From an uncultured Lachnospiraceae bacterium (GTDB lineage Bacteria; Bacillota; Clostridia; Lachnospirales; Lachnospiraceae): DNA of 24,484 bases. The notes beneath the pieces are model-generated. The model made no database searches, had not been told where the DNA came from, and saw nothing but the letters and a program-made list of their open reading frames with translations. The stretch covers positions 1 through 24,484 of the forward strand of contig CAKQYS010000022.1 of assembly GCA_934293375.1 (NCBI GenBank), in the 5' to 3' direction. Shown here piece after piece: positions 1 to 6,493 of this stretch. Both the position numbers and the translations under genes were made by a program. How positions within the stretch are numbered: position 1 is the first letter of the stretch; each line of letters opens with the position of its first letter.

Positions 1-5
1 TAAAA

Positions 6-308
6 TCAAAGTATTACAAACACTGCTACCAAACATGCAACTAATCCCATGAACCAAGATAATATAAAAGATAGAAAATTTGCCTTATTTTTTCGAAGCA
101 GAATCATTGCGGTTATCATTATGGCTAACCATGCGAACATAATAAAATATCCAAATGGTACAAAAGACATATCCTCTACATAATCTTTTGTGCCGGGAGA
201 AGTTTCAGGAAAAGCAAACGCCCACCCCAGTAATGCTAAGTAACTACCAAGCGTTCCTTGCAGAAGCCCTAGTATTACCAAGCATATTTTCTTGATTACA
301 TTGTTCAA
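6..308 (-). CDS. small hypothetical membrane protein (100 aa)
   Basis: I do not recognise this protein. It has three probable membrane segments at about residues 5-30, 50-72 and 78-100, with a short polar loop between the first two, so it should be an integral membrane protein. The frame stays open upstream to a TTG at 323, but that codon lies in the Shine-Dalgarno stretch GGAGGTG (315-321). The TTG at 306-308, six bases further on, is therefore the likely start. There is no partner gene on its left within the window. It is separated from the rRNA methyltransferase gene upstream by about 230 bp, so it probably has its own transcript. Confidence 0.6.
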   Translation of the reverse strand: MNNVIKKICLVILGLLQGTLGSYLALLGWAFAFPETSPGTKDYVEDMSFVPFGYFIMFAWLAIMITAMILLRKNKANFLSFILSWFMGLVACLVAVFVIL

Positions 309-542
309 AATAAACACCTCCAAACAAAAGATAAACTGGAAGTTGTGAAATTAACTTCCGATATAATGTTCCAGTCTGTCAAATTAAAATCGTGATATAT
401 ATTTAATCATCTTTCGTTTATCCTGAAATATAATCCCTCAGCTAGATTTCAATTTGATAATTTCAGGTGCTTACTACTTTAAGTCACGCTTTTGTAATAT
501 TTTGCGATGCTTAACGAGGTTTTCTCCGCCACTTCCCGGCTC
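309..542. other. intergenic region without a recognised gene
   Basis: AT-rich spacer between two minus-strand genes. The only structure I see is an 8-bp inverted repeat (CCTGAAAT at 422-429, ATTTCAGG at 460-467) with a 30-base loop. There is no T-run after it on the minus strand, so I do not call it a terminator. The promoter of the small membrane protein gene should lie here, but no good -35/-10 pair stands out. Confidence 0.4.
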
Positions 543-1751
543 TTACTTCTCATCAACCACCTGGAAGATGTAGAACTTCAAATAATATGACTCATCTGCA
601 GACCACAGGATCGGATGATCCGCCGCCTGTGTCCGGAATTCCACCTGACGCAGACGCTTGTGTGCACTCCTTGCTGCCTCATGGATTGTCTTCGTAAACA
701 GCTCATAGGTCATGAAATGTGAACAGGAACAGGTTGCCAGATAACCGCCATCCCTTACCAGCTTCAGGCCACGCAGATTGATCTCACGGTAGCCCTTGAT
801 GGCATTCCTGGTAGCCGTACGGGATTTTGTAAATGCAGGCGGATCCAGGATCACCACATCAAAGGTCTCTCCCTGTGCTTCTAATGAAGGTAGCAGATCA
901 AACACATCGTGACACTCAAATTTCACACGATCCGACAATCCGTTTAGCGCCGCATTTTCCGTTGCCTGATCCACTGCGAGCTGAGAGGCATCTACGCCCA
1001 GCACAGAAGTGGCTCCGGCAATACCGGCATTTAAGGCAAAGGAGCCTGTATGCGTAAAGCAGTCTAACACCTTTGCATCCTTACAGAGCCGCTGCATTGC
1101 CAGACGATTATATTTCTGGTCTAAGAAAAATCCCGTCTTCTGCCCGTTCTCCACATCCACATAATAATGAACACCATTCTCCACAATCTCTACCTTTGTA
1201 TCAAATGGGTCTCCAAGAAAGCCCTTATATCGCTCCATGCCCTCCTGCAGTCTGACCTTTGCATCGCTCCGCTCATATACACCACGGATCTGCACACCGT
1301 CCTCCAGCAGCACTTCCTTTAACAGCTCTATAATCTGCGGCTTTAAGCGGTCAATTCCCAGTGCCAGTGACTCTACCACCAACACATCAGAGAACCGGTC
1401 CACCACCAGTCCCGGCAGGAAATCCGCCTCACCAAAAATAATCCTGCAGCAATCGATATCCCCGGCCTGCATGACCTTCTTTCGATATTCCCATGCGTTC
1501 TTCACACGCATATAGAGGAAATCCCGGTTGATCTCCTGATCCGCATTCCGGGTCAGCATCCGGATCCGGATTTTGGAGCTTCGATTGATAAAGCCACGCC
1601 CCATCGGATACCCATCAAAATCCCTGACCAGCACGATATCCCCATCTGCAAAGCTGCCTGTCACACTTTCAATTTCATTGTCGAAGATCCACATTCCGCC
1701 CGCCTTCAGCATGCGGCCTTCCCCTTTTTTTAATACTGCAATCGCACTCAT
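543..1751 (-). CDS. rlmI: class I SAM-dependent rRNA methyltransferase, RlmI/RlmK family
   Basis: Probable 23S rRNA (cytosine-5)-methyltransferase of the RlmI (YccW) type, which uses S-adenosylmethionine. The N-terminal 70 residues look like a PUA RNA-binding domain. The SAM-binding motif I is near residues 229-240 (LDCFTHTGSFAL), followed by an acidic residue in GVDAS. Motif IV, DPPAF, is at 303-307, and a Cys-containing motif TCSCSH at 340-345 is where the catalytic cysteine is expected. The length of 402 aa is usual for the family. The start ATG is preceded by TAGGGAG. It sits 12 bp after a DUF6472 gene and probably ends the operon. Family assignment is firm. The exact modified base (m5C1962 in E. 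coli) is inferred by analogy. Confidence 0.88.
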   Translation of the reverse strand: MSAIAVLKKGEGRMLKAGGMWIFDNEIESVTGSFADGDIVLVRDFDGYPMGRGFINRSSKIRIRMLTRNADQEINRDFLYMRVKNAWEYRKKVMQAGDIDCCRIIFGEADFLPGLVVDRFSDVLVVESLALGIDRLKPQIIELLKEVLLEDGVQIRGVYERSDAKVRLQEGMERYKGFLGDPFDTKVEIVENGVHYYVDVENGQKTGFFLDQKYNRLAMQRLCKDAKVLDCFTHTGSFALNAGIAGATSVLGVDASQLAVDQATENAALNGLSDRVKFECHDVFDLLPSLEAQGETFDVVILDPPAFTKSRTATRNAIKGYREINLRGLKLVRDGGYLATCSCSHFMTYELFTKTIHEAARSAHKRLRQVEFRTQAADHPILWSADESYYLKFYIFQVVDEK

Positions 1752-1763
1752 TTTACTCGCTCC

Positions 1764-1949
1764 CTACATCTGGTGTTTTACAATCTGATATTCATCTCCG
1801 AACCTGTAATACGGACATACGAACCTTTGTCCGGATAAAAAGCGTGCGGTATCGTCCTCATCCAAATCCATACCGCACACATAATAGTCAAATTCCTCAT
1901 CATATTCAAAATACATACAATCCTCACAGTTAGTTGATTGTTCTGCCAT
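1764..1949 (-). CDS. DUF6472 family small cysteine protein (61 aa)
   Basis: A very acidic 61-residue protein with four cysteines arranged as C8-x2-C11, C25 and C45, which suggests a small metal-binding (zinc-like) fold. It matches my recollection of the DUF6472 family that is frequent in Lachnospiraceae. No function is known to me. The ATG has a strong Shine-Dalgarno GGAAGGAG eight bases upstream. It lies 26 bp after the acetyltransferase gene and 12 bp before the rRNA methyltransferase gene, so it is probably co-transcribed with both. Confidence 0.7.
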   Translation of the reverse strand: MAEQSTNCEDCMYFEYDEEFDYYVCGMDLDEDDTARFLSGQRFVCPYYRFGDEYQIVKHQM

Positions 1950-1975
1950 CTTCCTGTCTCCTTCCCGGACCCGGT

Positions 1976-2863
1976 CTACACCTCATCCATCGCACCAAGC
2001 CGGTGCAGCTGCAATGCCTGCTCGCCATACACCATAACTGGCAATCTTCTGTATTCGTATTTTCTGCACCCAAGCAGATCTGCCAGCCCTGCAAGCCTGC
2101 GCATGGTATCGCTGCCTTTTCGCAGTGCAATTTCCTGCCAATCCATATATTCCACAATGACACAGGTATCATGATCCACAACTGCCGTGGCAAATGCCCT
2201 TAGTCTTGTCCCTTCATAATACACATACAGATCGCCGCCTTCGAGCTGTGCCATCTCCGCCTGTCTTCGCATATCATCCTCTGTCTTATCAAGCCATGCA
2301 TCATACGCCGCACGCTCACATCCGTCCCGATAGAAAGAAGCAAGCCCTGCGTAATCCTGCGCTGCCGCCGGCTGCCAGAAGTCCTGTCCGATATCGCACG
2401 CCTGAAGCTCCCTGTTGTTCCGGTCCAAAGACCGGTGCAAAGGCAATATGCCGTCAGTGCGTTCCCCCGCATCTGTCAAATGAAATCCAAGTGTCTCATA
2501 CACCTTCGGATTCACCGGGATCAAATACACATAAGCCACCTGCGCCTGTCCGGCATCCGCAAGCACCCGCGAAAGCAGCCGCCGCATACAACCCTGTCTG
2601 CGATATGCCTCATCTGTGGCAATACCATACAGATACCACGCAGAAACGCATCGGTATGCCTGTGTCTCTCGCAGCATCCAGTGCTTCTCATGAATCGAGA
2701 TCATACTGACAACCTGTCCATCCTGTTCTTCCACCAGACACCGGGTCTGTCCCGTGACATACTCCGCAAAATAATAATCCGTAAATGCCTGCGAATCCTC
2801 AAATATTTTCTCATAAAGCGGTCTGATCTTACCCCGCTCTCCGTCCTCTAAATACCGAATCAT
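1976..2863 (-). CDS. GNAT family N-acetyltransferase, two-domain
   Basis: Acyl-CoA dependent N-acyltransferase fold in the N-terminal half. Strand beta-4 and the acetyl-CoA pyrophosphate loop are seen as YGIATDEAYRRQGCMRRLL (around residues 79-97, loop RRQGCM), and VYETLGF near 121-127 is the typical beta-5/alpha-4 element. The C-terminal 150 residues form a second domain, as in the Eis-like or double-GNAT proteins. The substrate cannot be told. The ATG overlaps the stop codon of the upstream DUF2156 gene by four bases (ATGA at 2860-2863). There is no strong Shine-Dalgarno of its own, so translation is probably coupled. The pair may act on related substrates, but that is inference. Confidence 0.75.
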   Translation of the reverse strand: MIRYLEDGERGKIRPLYEKIFEDSQAFTDYYFAEYVTGQTRCLVEEQDGQVVSMISIHEKHWMLRETQAYRCVSAWYLYGIATDEAYRRQGCMRRLLSRVLADAGQAQVAYVYLIPVNPKVYETLGFHLTDAGERTDGILPLHRSLDRNNRELQACDIGQDFWQPAAAQDYAGLASFYRDGCERAAYDAWLDKTEDDMRRQAEMAQLEGGDLYVYYEGTRLRAFATAVVDHDTCVIVEYMDWQEIALRKGSDTMRRLAGLADLLGCRKYEYRRLPVMVYGEQALQLHRLGAMDEV

Positions 2864-3774
2864 ATGCGTTCTCTCACCATATATTTCTCCACAAGTCTGA
2901 TCGGATGGTATGACTCCTTTGCCTTACGAAGTCCCGGCAATCCCATATCATCCTCCCGGTTTACATACACTGCCTCCGGAAATGCCTGACACAAAAACTG
3001 CTGGTTGATAAACGGATACAGTCCACGAATATCCGGATTTGCTTTTTCTACATGGATCACCGCAGTCTTTGTTACTTCATCATATGTGCCAAGGGAAAAT
3101 GCCTCCATCTTTCCATCAACATATACACCAAATATTTCATATTGGATCAGTCTGCAGTTTCTTAGCACATACTCAATACCACGCACCTCATAATCATCAC
3201 GATGAAATGGATCATCACTGATGCGTGATGCATGCCAACGGTGAATAAAATCCAATGTTTCCTCTATGTCATGACATGCCAGTCTTCTACACTGGTATCT
3301 GCCCGCATATTCCTTCAAAAAGGCATTCACATGATTCTTTTTCTTATGATACAGCTTGCCTGATAATGTCCTAAGCTTCTCTGCATCATACACATAATCA
3401 AAATACATCCGCTCCGGCTCCACCTCATACCGTTTTTCCGGCAGATCCAACAGCTCCACCGCCTCTTGATCTACCAGATACATGGTCAGCGGCTGATGTA
3501 GTACCTCATGAAAATAACGCTCTAATATCTCCACATTCTCCTGCAAATGCTCCGGTGCTGCCAACGGCACTGCAGAAAATGTCTCTGTATCGGTCTTATA
3601 CACAAAACACAAACCCGTATCCGTCAAAAAATACTTCGTCCTGTAATAAATTTTCCACAGATAGGTGTCTGTAATTACATTTTCACAGGTACCTGTCTGC
3701 CGTAATGAAAAATAATACTTCAATGCTTCATAATCTTTTGCATGAACCTCTTTTAATTCAAATTCACTATCCAT
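2860..3774 (-). CDS. DUF2156 (phosphatidylglycerol lysyltransferase C-terminal-like) protein
   Basis: A soluble protein of about 304 aa resembling the DUF2156 family, the GNAT-like catalytic part of lysyl-phosphatidylglycerol synthetase (MprF) without its membrane domain. The central block with KKKNHVNAFLKEY and the late block FINQQFLCQAFPEAVYVNRE followed by GLPGLRKAKESY are typical of these stand-alone proteins. The substrate is unknown. An in-frame ATG at 3798 would overlap the end of the transporter gene and has its AAAGGA touching the start codon. I prefer the ATG at 3774, which has GTAGGG six bases upstream and starts 8 bp after the transporter stop. It is coupled to the downstream acetyltransferase by a 4-bp overlap. 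Confidence 0.7.
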   Translation of the reverse strand: MDSEFELKEVHAKDYEALKYYFSLRQTGTCENVITDTYLWKIYYRTKYFLTDTGLCFVYKTDTETFSAVPLAAPEHLQENVEILERYFHEVLHQPLTMYLVDQEAVELLDLPEKRYEVEPERMYFDYVYDAEKLRTLSGKLYHKKKNHVNAFLKEYAGRYQCRRLACHDIEETLDFIHRWHASRISDDPFHRDDYEVRGIEYVLRNCRLIQYEIFGVYVDGKMEAFSLGTYDEVTKTAVIHVEKANPDIRGLYPFINQQFLCQAFPEAVYVNREDDMGLPGLRKAKESYHPIRLVEKYMVRERI

Positions 3775-3782
3775 AAACAGCC

Positions 3783-4625
3783 CTACTTCTTTGTCCATTC
3801 CTTTATATGAATCATATAATACATCATACCCACAAATACAACACCGCCTACAATGTTACCGAGTGTTACCGGTACCAGATTGTGTATCACACCTGCCACA
3901 TTCAGACTGGCAATCTGCTCCGCCGTGATTCCGTACAACTCCTGTGCCTTCGCTACATAGTTTTCGTTAGCAGTTGCCATAACACCTGCCGGAATATAGA
4001 ACATATTGGCAACACAGTGTTCAAAACCTCCTATCACAAATGCAAAAATCGGGAACCAGATTGCCAAGATCTTTCCTGCAATATCCTTTGCTGCACCTGC
4101 CATTAAAATTGCCATGCATACCAGAATATTACAAAGAATTCCGGATACAAATGCCTTTACTGGGTCAATTGTTGCCTTACCAAGTGCAACCTTAATCGTG
4201 TATGCACCCAAAGCACCGCCGGTATAGTCCAGATTTCCTGAAAAGCAGATCAGGGCATCCACGATCAATGCACCAGCAAGATTGCTGAAATAAACCACGA
4301 TCAGATTGCGAAGCATTTGTGACAGCTTCACCTCATGATGCATCACACCCATTGAGATCAGACAATTTCCGGTAAACAATTCTCCGCCACACAGCACGAT
4401 CATCATCAGTCCCACCGGGAAAATAACACCTGCCAGGGTTCTTGCCAGACCCACATTTGCAATATCATGAACAGCAGTACTGCTTGTCGCACCACCAATC
4501 GCAATGAATGCCCCCGCCATCATACCGAGCAGGATCATCTTGCCAAGCGGCAGAGCCGCCTTTGCCTTTGCACCTTCCATATTTCCCTTGATAATCTCTA
4601 CTGGGGAATTAAACATATTATCCAT
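3783..4625 (-). CDS. formate/nitrite transporter family protein (FocA/NirC)
   Basis: Six-helix channel-like transporter of the FNT family for small monovalent anions such as formate, nitrite or hydrosulfide. Length (280 aa) is normal. Family features visible are the conserved N-terminal helix region with GKMILLGMMAGAFIAIGG, the GGELFTGNCL loop at about 80-89, the half-helix around residues 141-160, and GGFEHCVANMF near 199-209, whose H203 matches the conserved pore histidine. The family is secure, but the specific anion cannot be assigned. The start has AAAGGTG eight bases upstream. It heads the run of closely spaced minus-strand genes down to the rRNA methyltransferase. Its likely promoter overlaps the edge of the palindromic element upstream. 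Confidence 0.88.
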   Translation of the reverse strand: MDNMFNSPVEIIKGNMEGAKAKAALPLGKMILLGMMAGAFIAIGGATSSTAVHDIANVGLARTLAGVIFPVGLMMIVLCGGELFTGNCLISMGVMHHEVKLSQMLRNLIVVYFSNLAGALIVDALICFSGNLDYTGGALGAYTIKVALGKATIDPVKAFVSGILCNILVCMAILMAGAAKDIAGKILAIWFPIFAFVIGGFEHCVANMFYIPAGVMATANENYVAKAQELYGITAEQIASLNVAGVIHNLVPVTLGNIVGGVVFVGMMYYMIHIKEWTKK

Positions 4626-4650
4626 TGTATTTACACCTTTCTTTTATGAC

Positions 4651-4678
4651 ATTTTATAGGCAATTGCGAAACTCTCAA
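4651..4678 (-). promoter_or_regulatory. candidate sigma-A promoter of the formate/nitrite transporter gene
   Basis: On the minus strand TTGAGA (4673-4678) and TAAAAT (4651-4656) are separated by 16 bases, 25 bases upstream of the start codon at 4625. The -35 box lies at the inner end of the left terminal repeat of the palindromic element, and the -10 box lies in the flanking 9-bp direct repeat. This is a consensus-based call only. Confidence 0.45.
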
Positions 4679-4945
4679 TTACGATCGCGACTATGTGCAT
4701 ATTGCATAATGTATAAGCAGGTACTTGAAGAACGCCGGTACTTGCAATGAGCACTTAGCGAAGTATTTTTGAGCTTAGTGCGAATGTACACCTGTGCACT
4801 TGGCAAGGTATTCTCGAGCCTAGTGCACATGGTGTTACATTGCTTAGTACCGCTGCGTGATGAAGTAGCGAGAGCGTGCCTGCGATACATCGTGCAATAT
4901 GCACATAACATCAACATCTTCAAGGAGTTTCGCAATTGTCTAATA
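4658..4945. repeat. 288-bp palindromic MITE-like element with nested hairpins
   Basis: The ends are inverted repeats: 4658-4674 pairs with 4925-4941 (16 of 17). A second arm, TATGTGCATATTGCA at 4692-4706, pairs perfectly with 4893-4907. Both pairs have the same centre of symmetry (about 4799.5), so the whole piece can fold back on itself. Inside are local hairpins at 4717-4745, 4751-4781 and 4794-4828. The last two are diverged direct copies (25 of 31 bases from GCACTT to AGTGC, offset 45). A 9-bp direct repeat ACATTTTAT flanks it (4649-4657 and 4946-4954) and could be a target duplication, although four bases separate the right copy from the terminal repeat. No credible gene is inside. It could be a MITE, a REP/BIME-like element or a structured RNA. 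Confidence 0.65.
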
Positions 4946-4950
4946 ACATT

Positions 4951-5862
4951 TTATTGCGGTCTGCGAAAGTACTCTCTGAGCTTCTTTGCTTCTTCTCCTA
5001 AACTTGTAAAATCAGCACTTGGATTATTCTTGAGCAACCGTCTTCCCGGTTTGTCCATACGCTCCCGCAGCAACGCCATACGATTCTCAATATCATTTCT
5101 TGACAATTTGACGCTCTCTTGGAAGTCCTCTCTTTTTCGTGCATATTCGATACGGCTCTCTTCCACACTCTTAGCAATCTGCTCTTTCGTCTCGGCAACA
5201 GCCGATGCAAGCTCCGCCTTCGTCTGGGCTACGGTCTCGGCAAGCTCTGCCTTCTTCTCTGCAACCGATTCGCTGAATTCTTCCTTCTTCTCTGCAATTG
5301 TCTCATCAAGCTGCTTCTTTAATGTCTCCATCTGGATGATCATAGCACGCAGATCCATAGCATCCCTGAATGCATTTGCAAAATCATATACCCACACAAC
5401 GGTAATCACAAATGTAATAACACTCAGTACTTCACCCGGAATTGCCAGCACAAGTTTTTCAATCGGTTTATGAATTACATAATCCATCAAAAGACTGAAT
5501 CCACCCCAGATGAAAGATGCCACCAGACAGATATGTCCGTGAAGCTGGATCTTGTAACGGGAATAATCCCAATACCGGACCTTAAACAACTTCACCATCG
5601 TCGCACCTGTGAAATATTCCATTGTTGTCGCCGCAAGCATACCAACAAAGAACACCGCCACCGGATATGCCTTAAACGGCAGTGTGCAGAACAAAATGAC
5701 CACTGCACCACTCCCATATATCGGAAGCCATGGACCCTTCATAAACCCTCTGTTCGTCCATTTCTTCTGTTTCACTGATACTAGGCATGATTCATAAATC
5801 CATCCTAACACGCAGTATATATAGAAGAAAAATAACCATTGTCGAAACACATATTGATACAT
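4951..5862 (-). CDS. PF06541 (CmpB-like, putative ABC-transporter type IV) membrane protein with coiled-coil tail
   Basis: The N-terminal 160 residues form about five membrane helices with the family hallmarks YCVLGWIYES (16-25), NRGFMKGPWLPIYGSGA (37-53), the region EYFTGATMVKLFKVRYWDYS (82-101) and IQLHGHICL (105-113). This matches the PF06541 family of unknown function. The C-terminal 140 residues are charged and helical. They include five consecutive 11-residue repeats (188-242, unit like SVAEKKAELAE), a hendecad-type coiled coil. With the membrane part N-terminal, the coil probably faces the cytoplasm. Only a weak AAGAGAG precedes the start. The gene lies 54 bp after the small multidrug-export gene, probably the same transcript. 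Its stop codon falls in the direct repeat that flanks the palindromic element. Confidence 0.78.
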   Translation of the reverse strand: MYQYVFRQWLFFFYIYCVLGWIYESCLVSVKQKKWTNRGFMKGPWLPIYGSGAVVILFCTLPFKAYPVAVFFVGMLAATTMEYFTGATMVKLFKVRYWDYSRYKIQLHGHICLVASFIWGGFSLLMDYVIHKPIEKLVLAIPGEVLSVITFVITVVWVYDFANAFRDAMDLRAMIIQMETLKKQLDETIAEKKEEFSESVAEKKAELAETVAQTKAELASAVAETKEQIAKSVEESRIEYARKREDFQESVKLSRNDIENRMALLRERMDKPGRRLLKNNPSADFTSLGEEAKKLREYFRRPQ

Positions 5863-5916
5863 CGCTTTCTCTCTCTTTCTTATTTTCCTTTGTTTCCTCT
5901 ATTGCATCTGATCCAC

Positions 5917-6390
5917 TTAACGAATTCCAAGGCCCGCAAAAATACCTGAGCTGATGATACCCATGATCACACCTGCTAATACAACGCCACTCATAACTGC
6001 CACAACACTCTTTTTGAAATCCATGTCCAGAATACTGGCTGCAAGCGTTCCTGTCCATGCCCCTGTACCCGGCAATGGAACTCCTACAAACAAAAACAAA
6101 GCCCAATAAAGTCCCTTGCCTGCCTTTGCCTGCAGTTTTTCTCCTCCCTTATGTCCCTTATCCAGACAGAATGTAAAGAACTTCCCGATATACCGCTTAT
6201 CCTTGCCCCATTCCAACACGCGTCTGGCAAAGAAAAAAATGATCGGCATTGGCAGCATATTTCCAAGAATACATACAATGTATGATGGGATCACCGGAAG
6301 TCCGACACCCAACGCATATGGTACTGCAGCTCTCAGCTCCACCAGTGGCACCATTGAAATAAAAAATGCAATCAGATATTTTTTTAACAT
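5917..6390 (-). CDS. small multi-drug export family membrane protein (COG2426/PF06695)
   Basis: A 157-aa integral membrane protein with the family pattern: an N-terminal helix running into MVPLVELRAAVPYALGVGLP (14-33), a second helix with the GNMLPMPIIFFF segment (43-54), a central polar stretch, and the FLFVGVPLPGTGAWTG motif (101-116) before the last helices. The family is annotated as small multi-drug export protein, but the transport function is poorly supported and its re-entrant PLPGTGAW loop resembles DedA/SNARE-associated proteins. The start has TTAGGAG seven bases upstream. A promoter with an overlapping inverted repeat lies just upstream. It is followed after 54 bp by the PF06541 gene, so the two are probably co-transcribed. 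Confidence 0.8.
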   Translation of the reverse strand: MLKKYLIAFFISMVPLVELRAAVPYALGVGLPVIPSYIVCILGNMLPMPIIFFFARRVLEWGKDKRYIGKFFTFCLDKGHKGGEKLQAKAGKGLYWALFLFVGVPLPGTGAWTGTLAASILDMDFKKSVVAVMSGVVLAGVIMGIISSGIFAGLGIR

Positions 6391-6430
6391 ATTATAACTC
6401 CTAACTTCTTTTCAATTCATTCTTAACAAA

Positions 6431-6475
6431 CAATATACCCCGGTTATTCTAACTTAACGCGGGGTGTATTGTCAA
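6431..6475 (-). promoter_or_regulatory. candidate promoter overlapped by an inverted repeat, upstream of the small multidrug-export gene
   Basis: On the minus strand TTGACA (6470-6475) and TAGAAT (6446-6451) are 18 bases apart, 56 bases before the start codon at 6390. A 12-bp inverted repeat, CAATATACCCCG (6431-6442) and CGGGGTGTATTG (6460-6471), 11 of 12 matching, overlaps the -35 box and puts the -10 in its loop. It could be an operator or the terminator of the cellulase gene that ends at 6494. The T-run after the hairpin is weak and broken. Confidence 0.5.
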
Positions 6476-6493
6476 ATCCATATACTGGTGTTT

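Noticed and set aside
422..467. Inverted repeat CCTGAAAT/ATTTCAGG as a terminator of the rRNA methyltransferase gene
   Set aside because: The loop is 30 bases, the stem is AT-rich and no T-run follows on the minus strand.
3775..3798. Upstream ATG for the DUF2156 gene
   Set aside because: The purine stretch AAAGGA touches this ATG, leaving no spacing. The ATG at 3774 has GTAGGG at six bases.
4675..4935. 86-aa minus-strand reading frame inside the palindromic element
   Set aside because: The region is a near-symmetric palindrome with tandem hairpins, so open frames arise on both strands. There is no ribosome binding site and no protein family features.
4769..5473. 234-aa plus-strand reading frame
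   Set aside because: It runs antisense to the PF06541 gene, whose membrane and coiled-coil pattern is clear. The antisense frame is low-complexity Ser/Phe/Leu and has no start signal.
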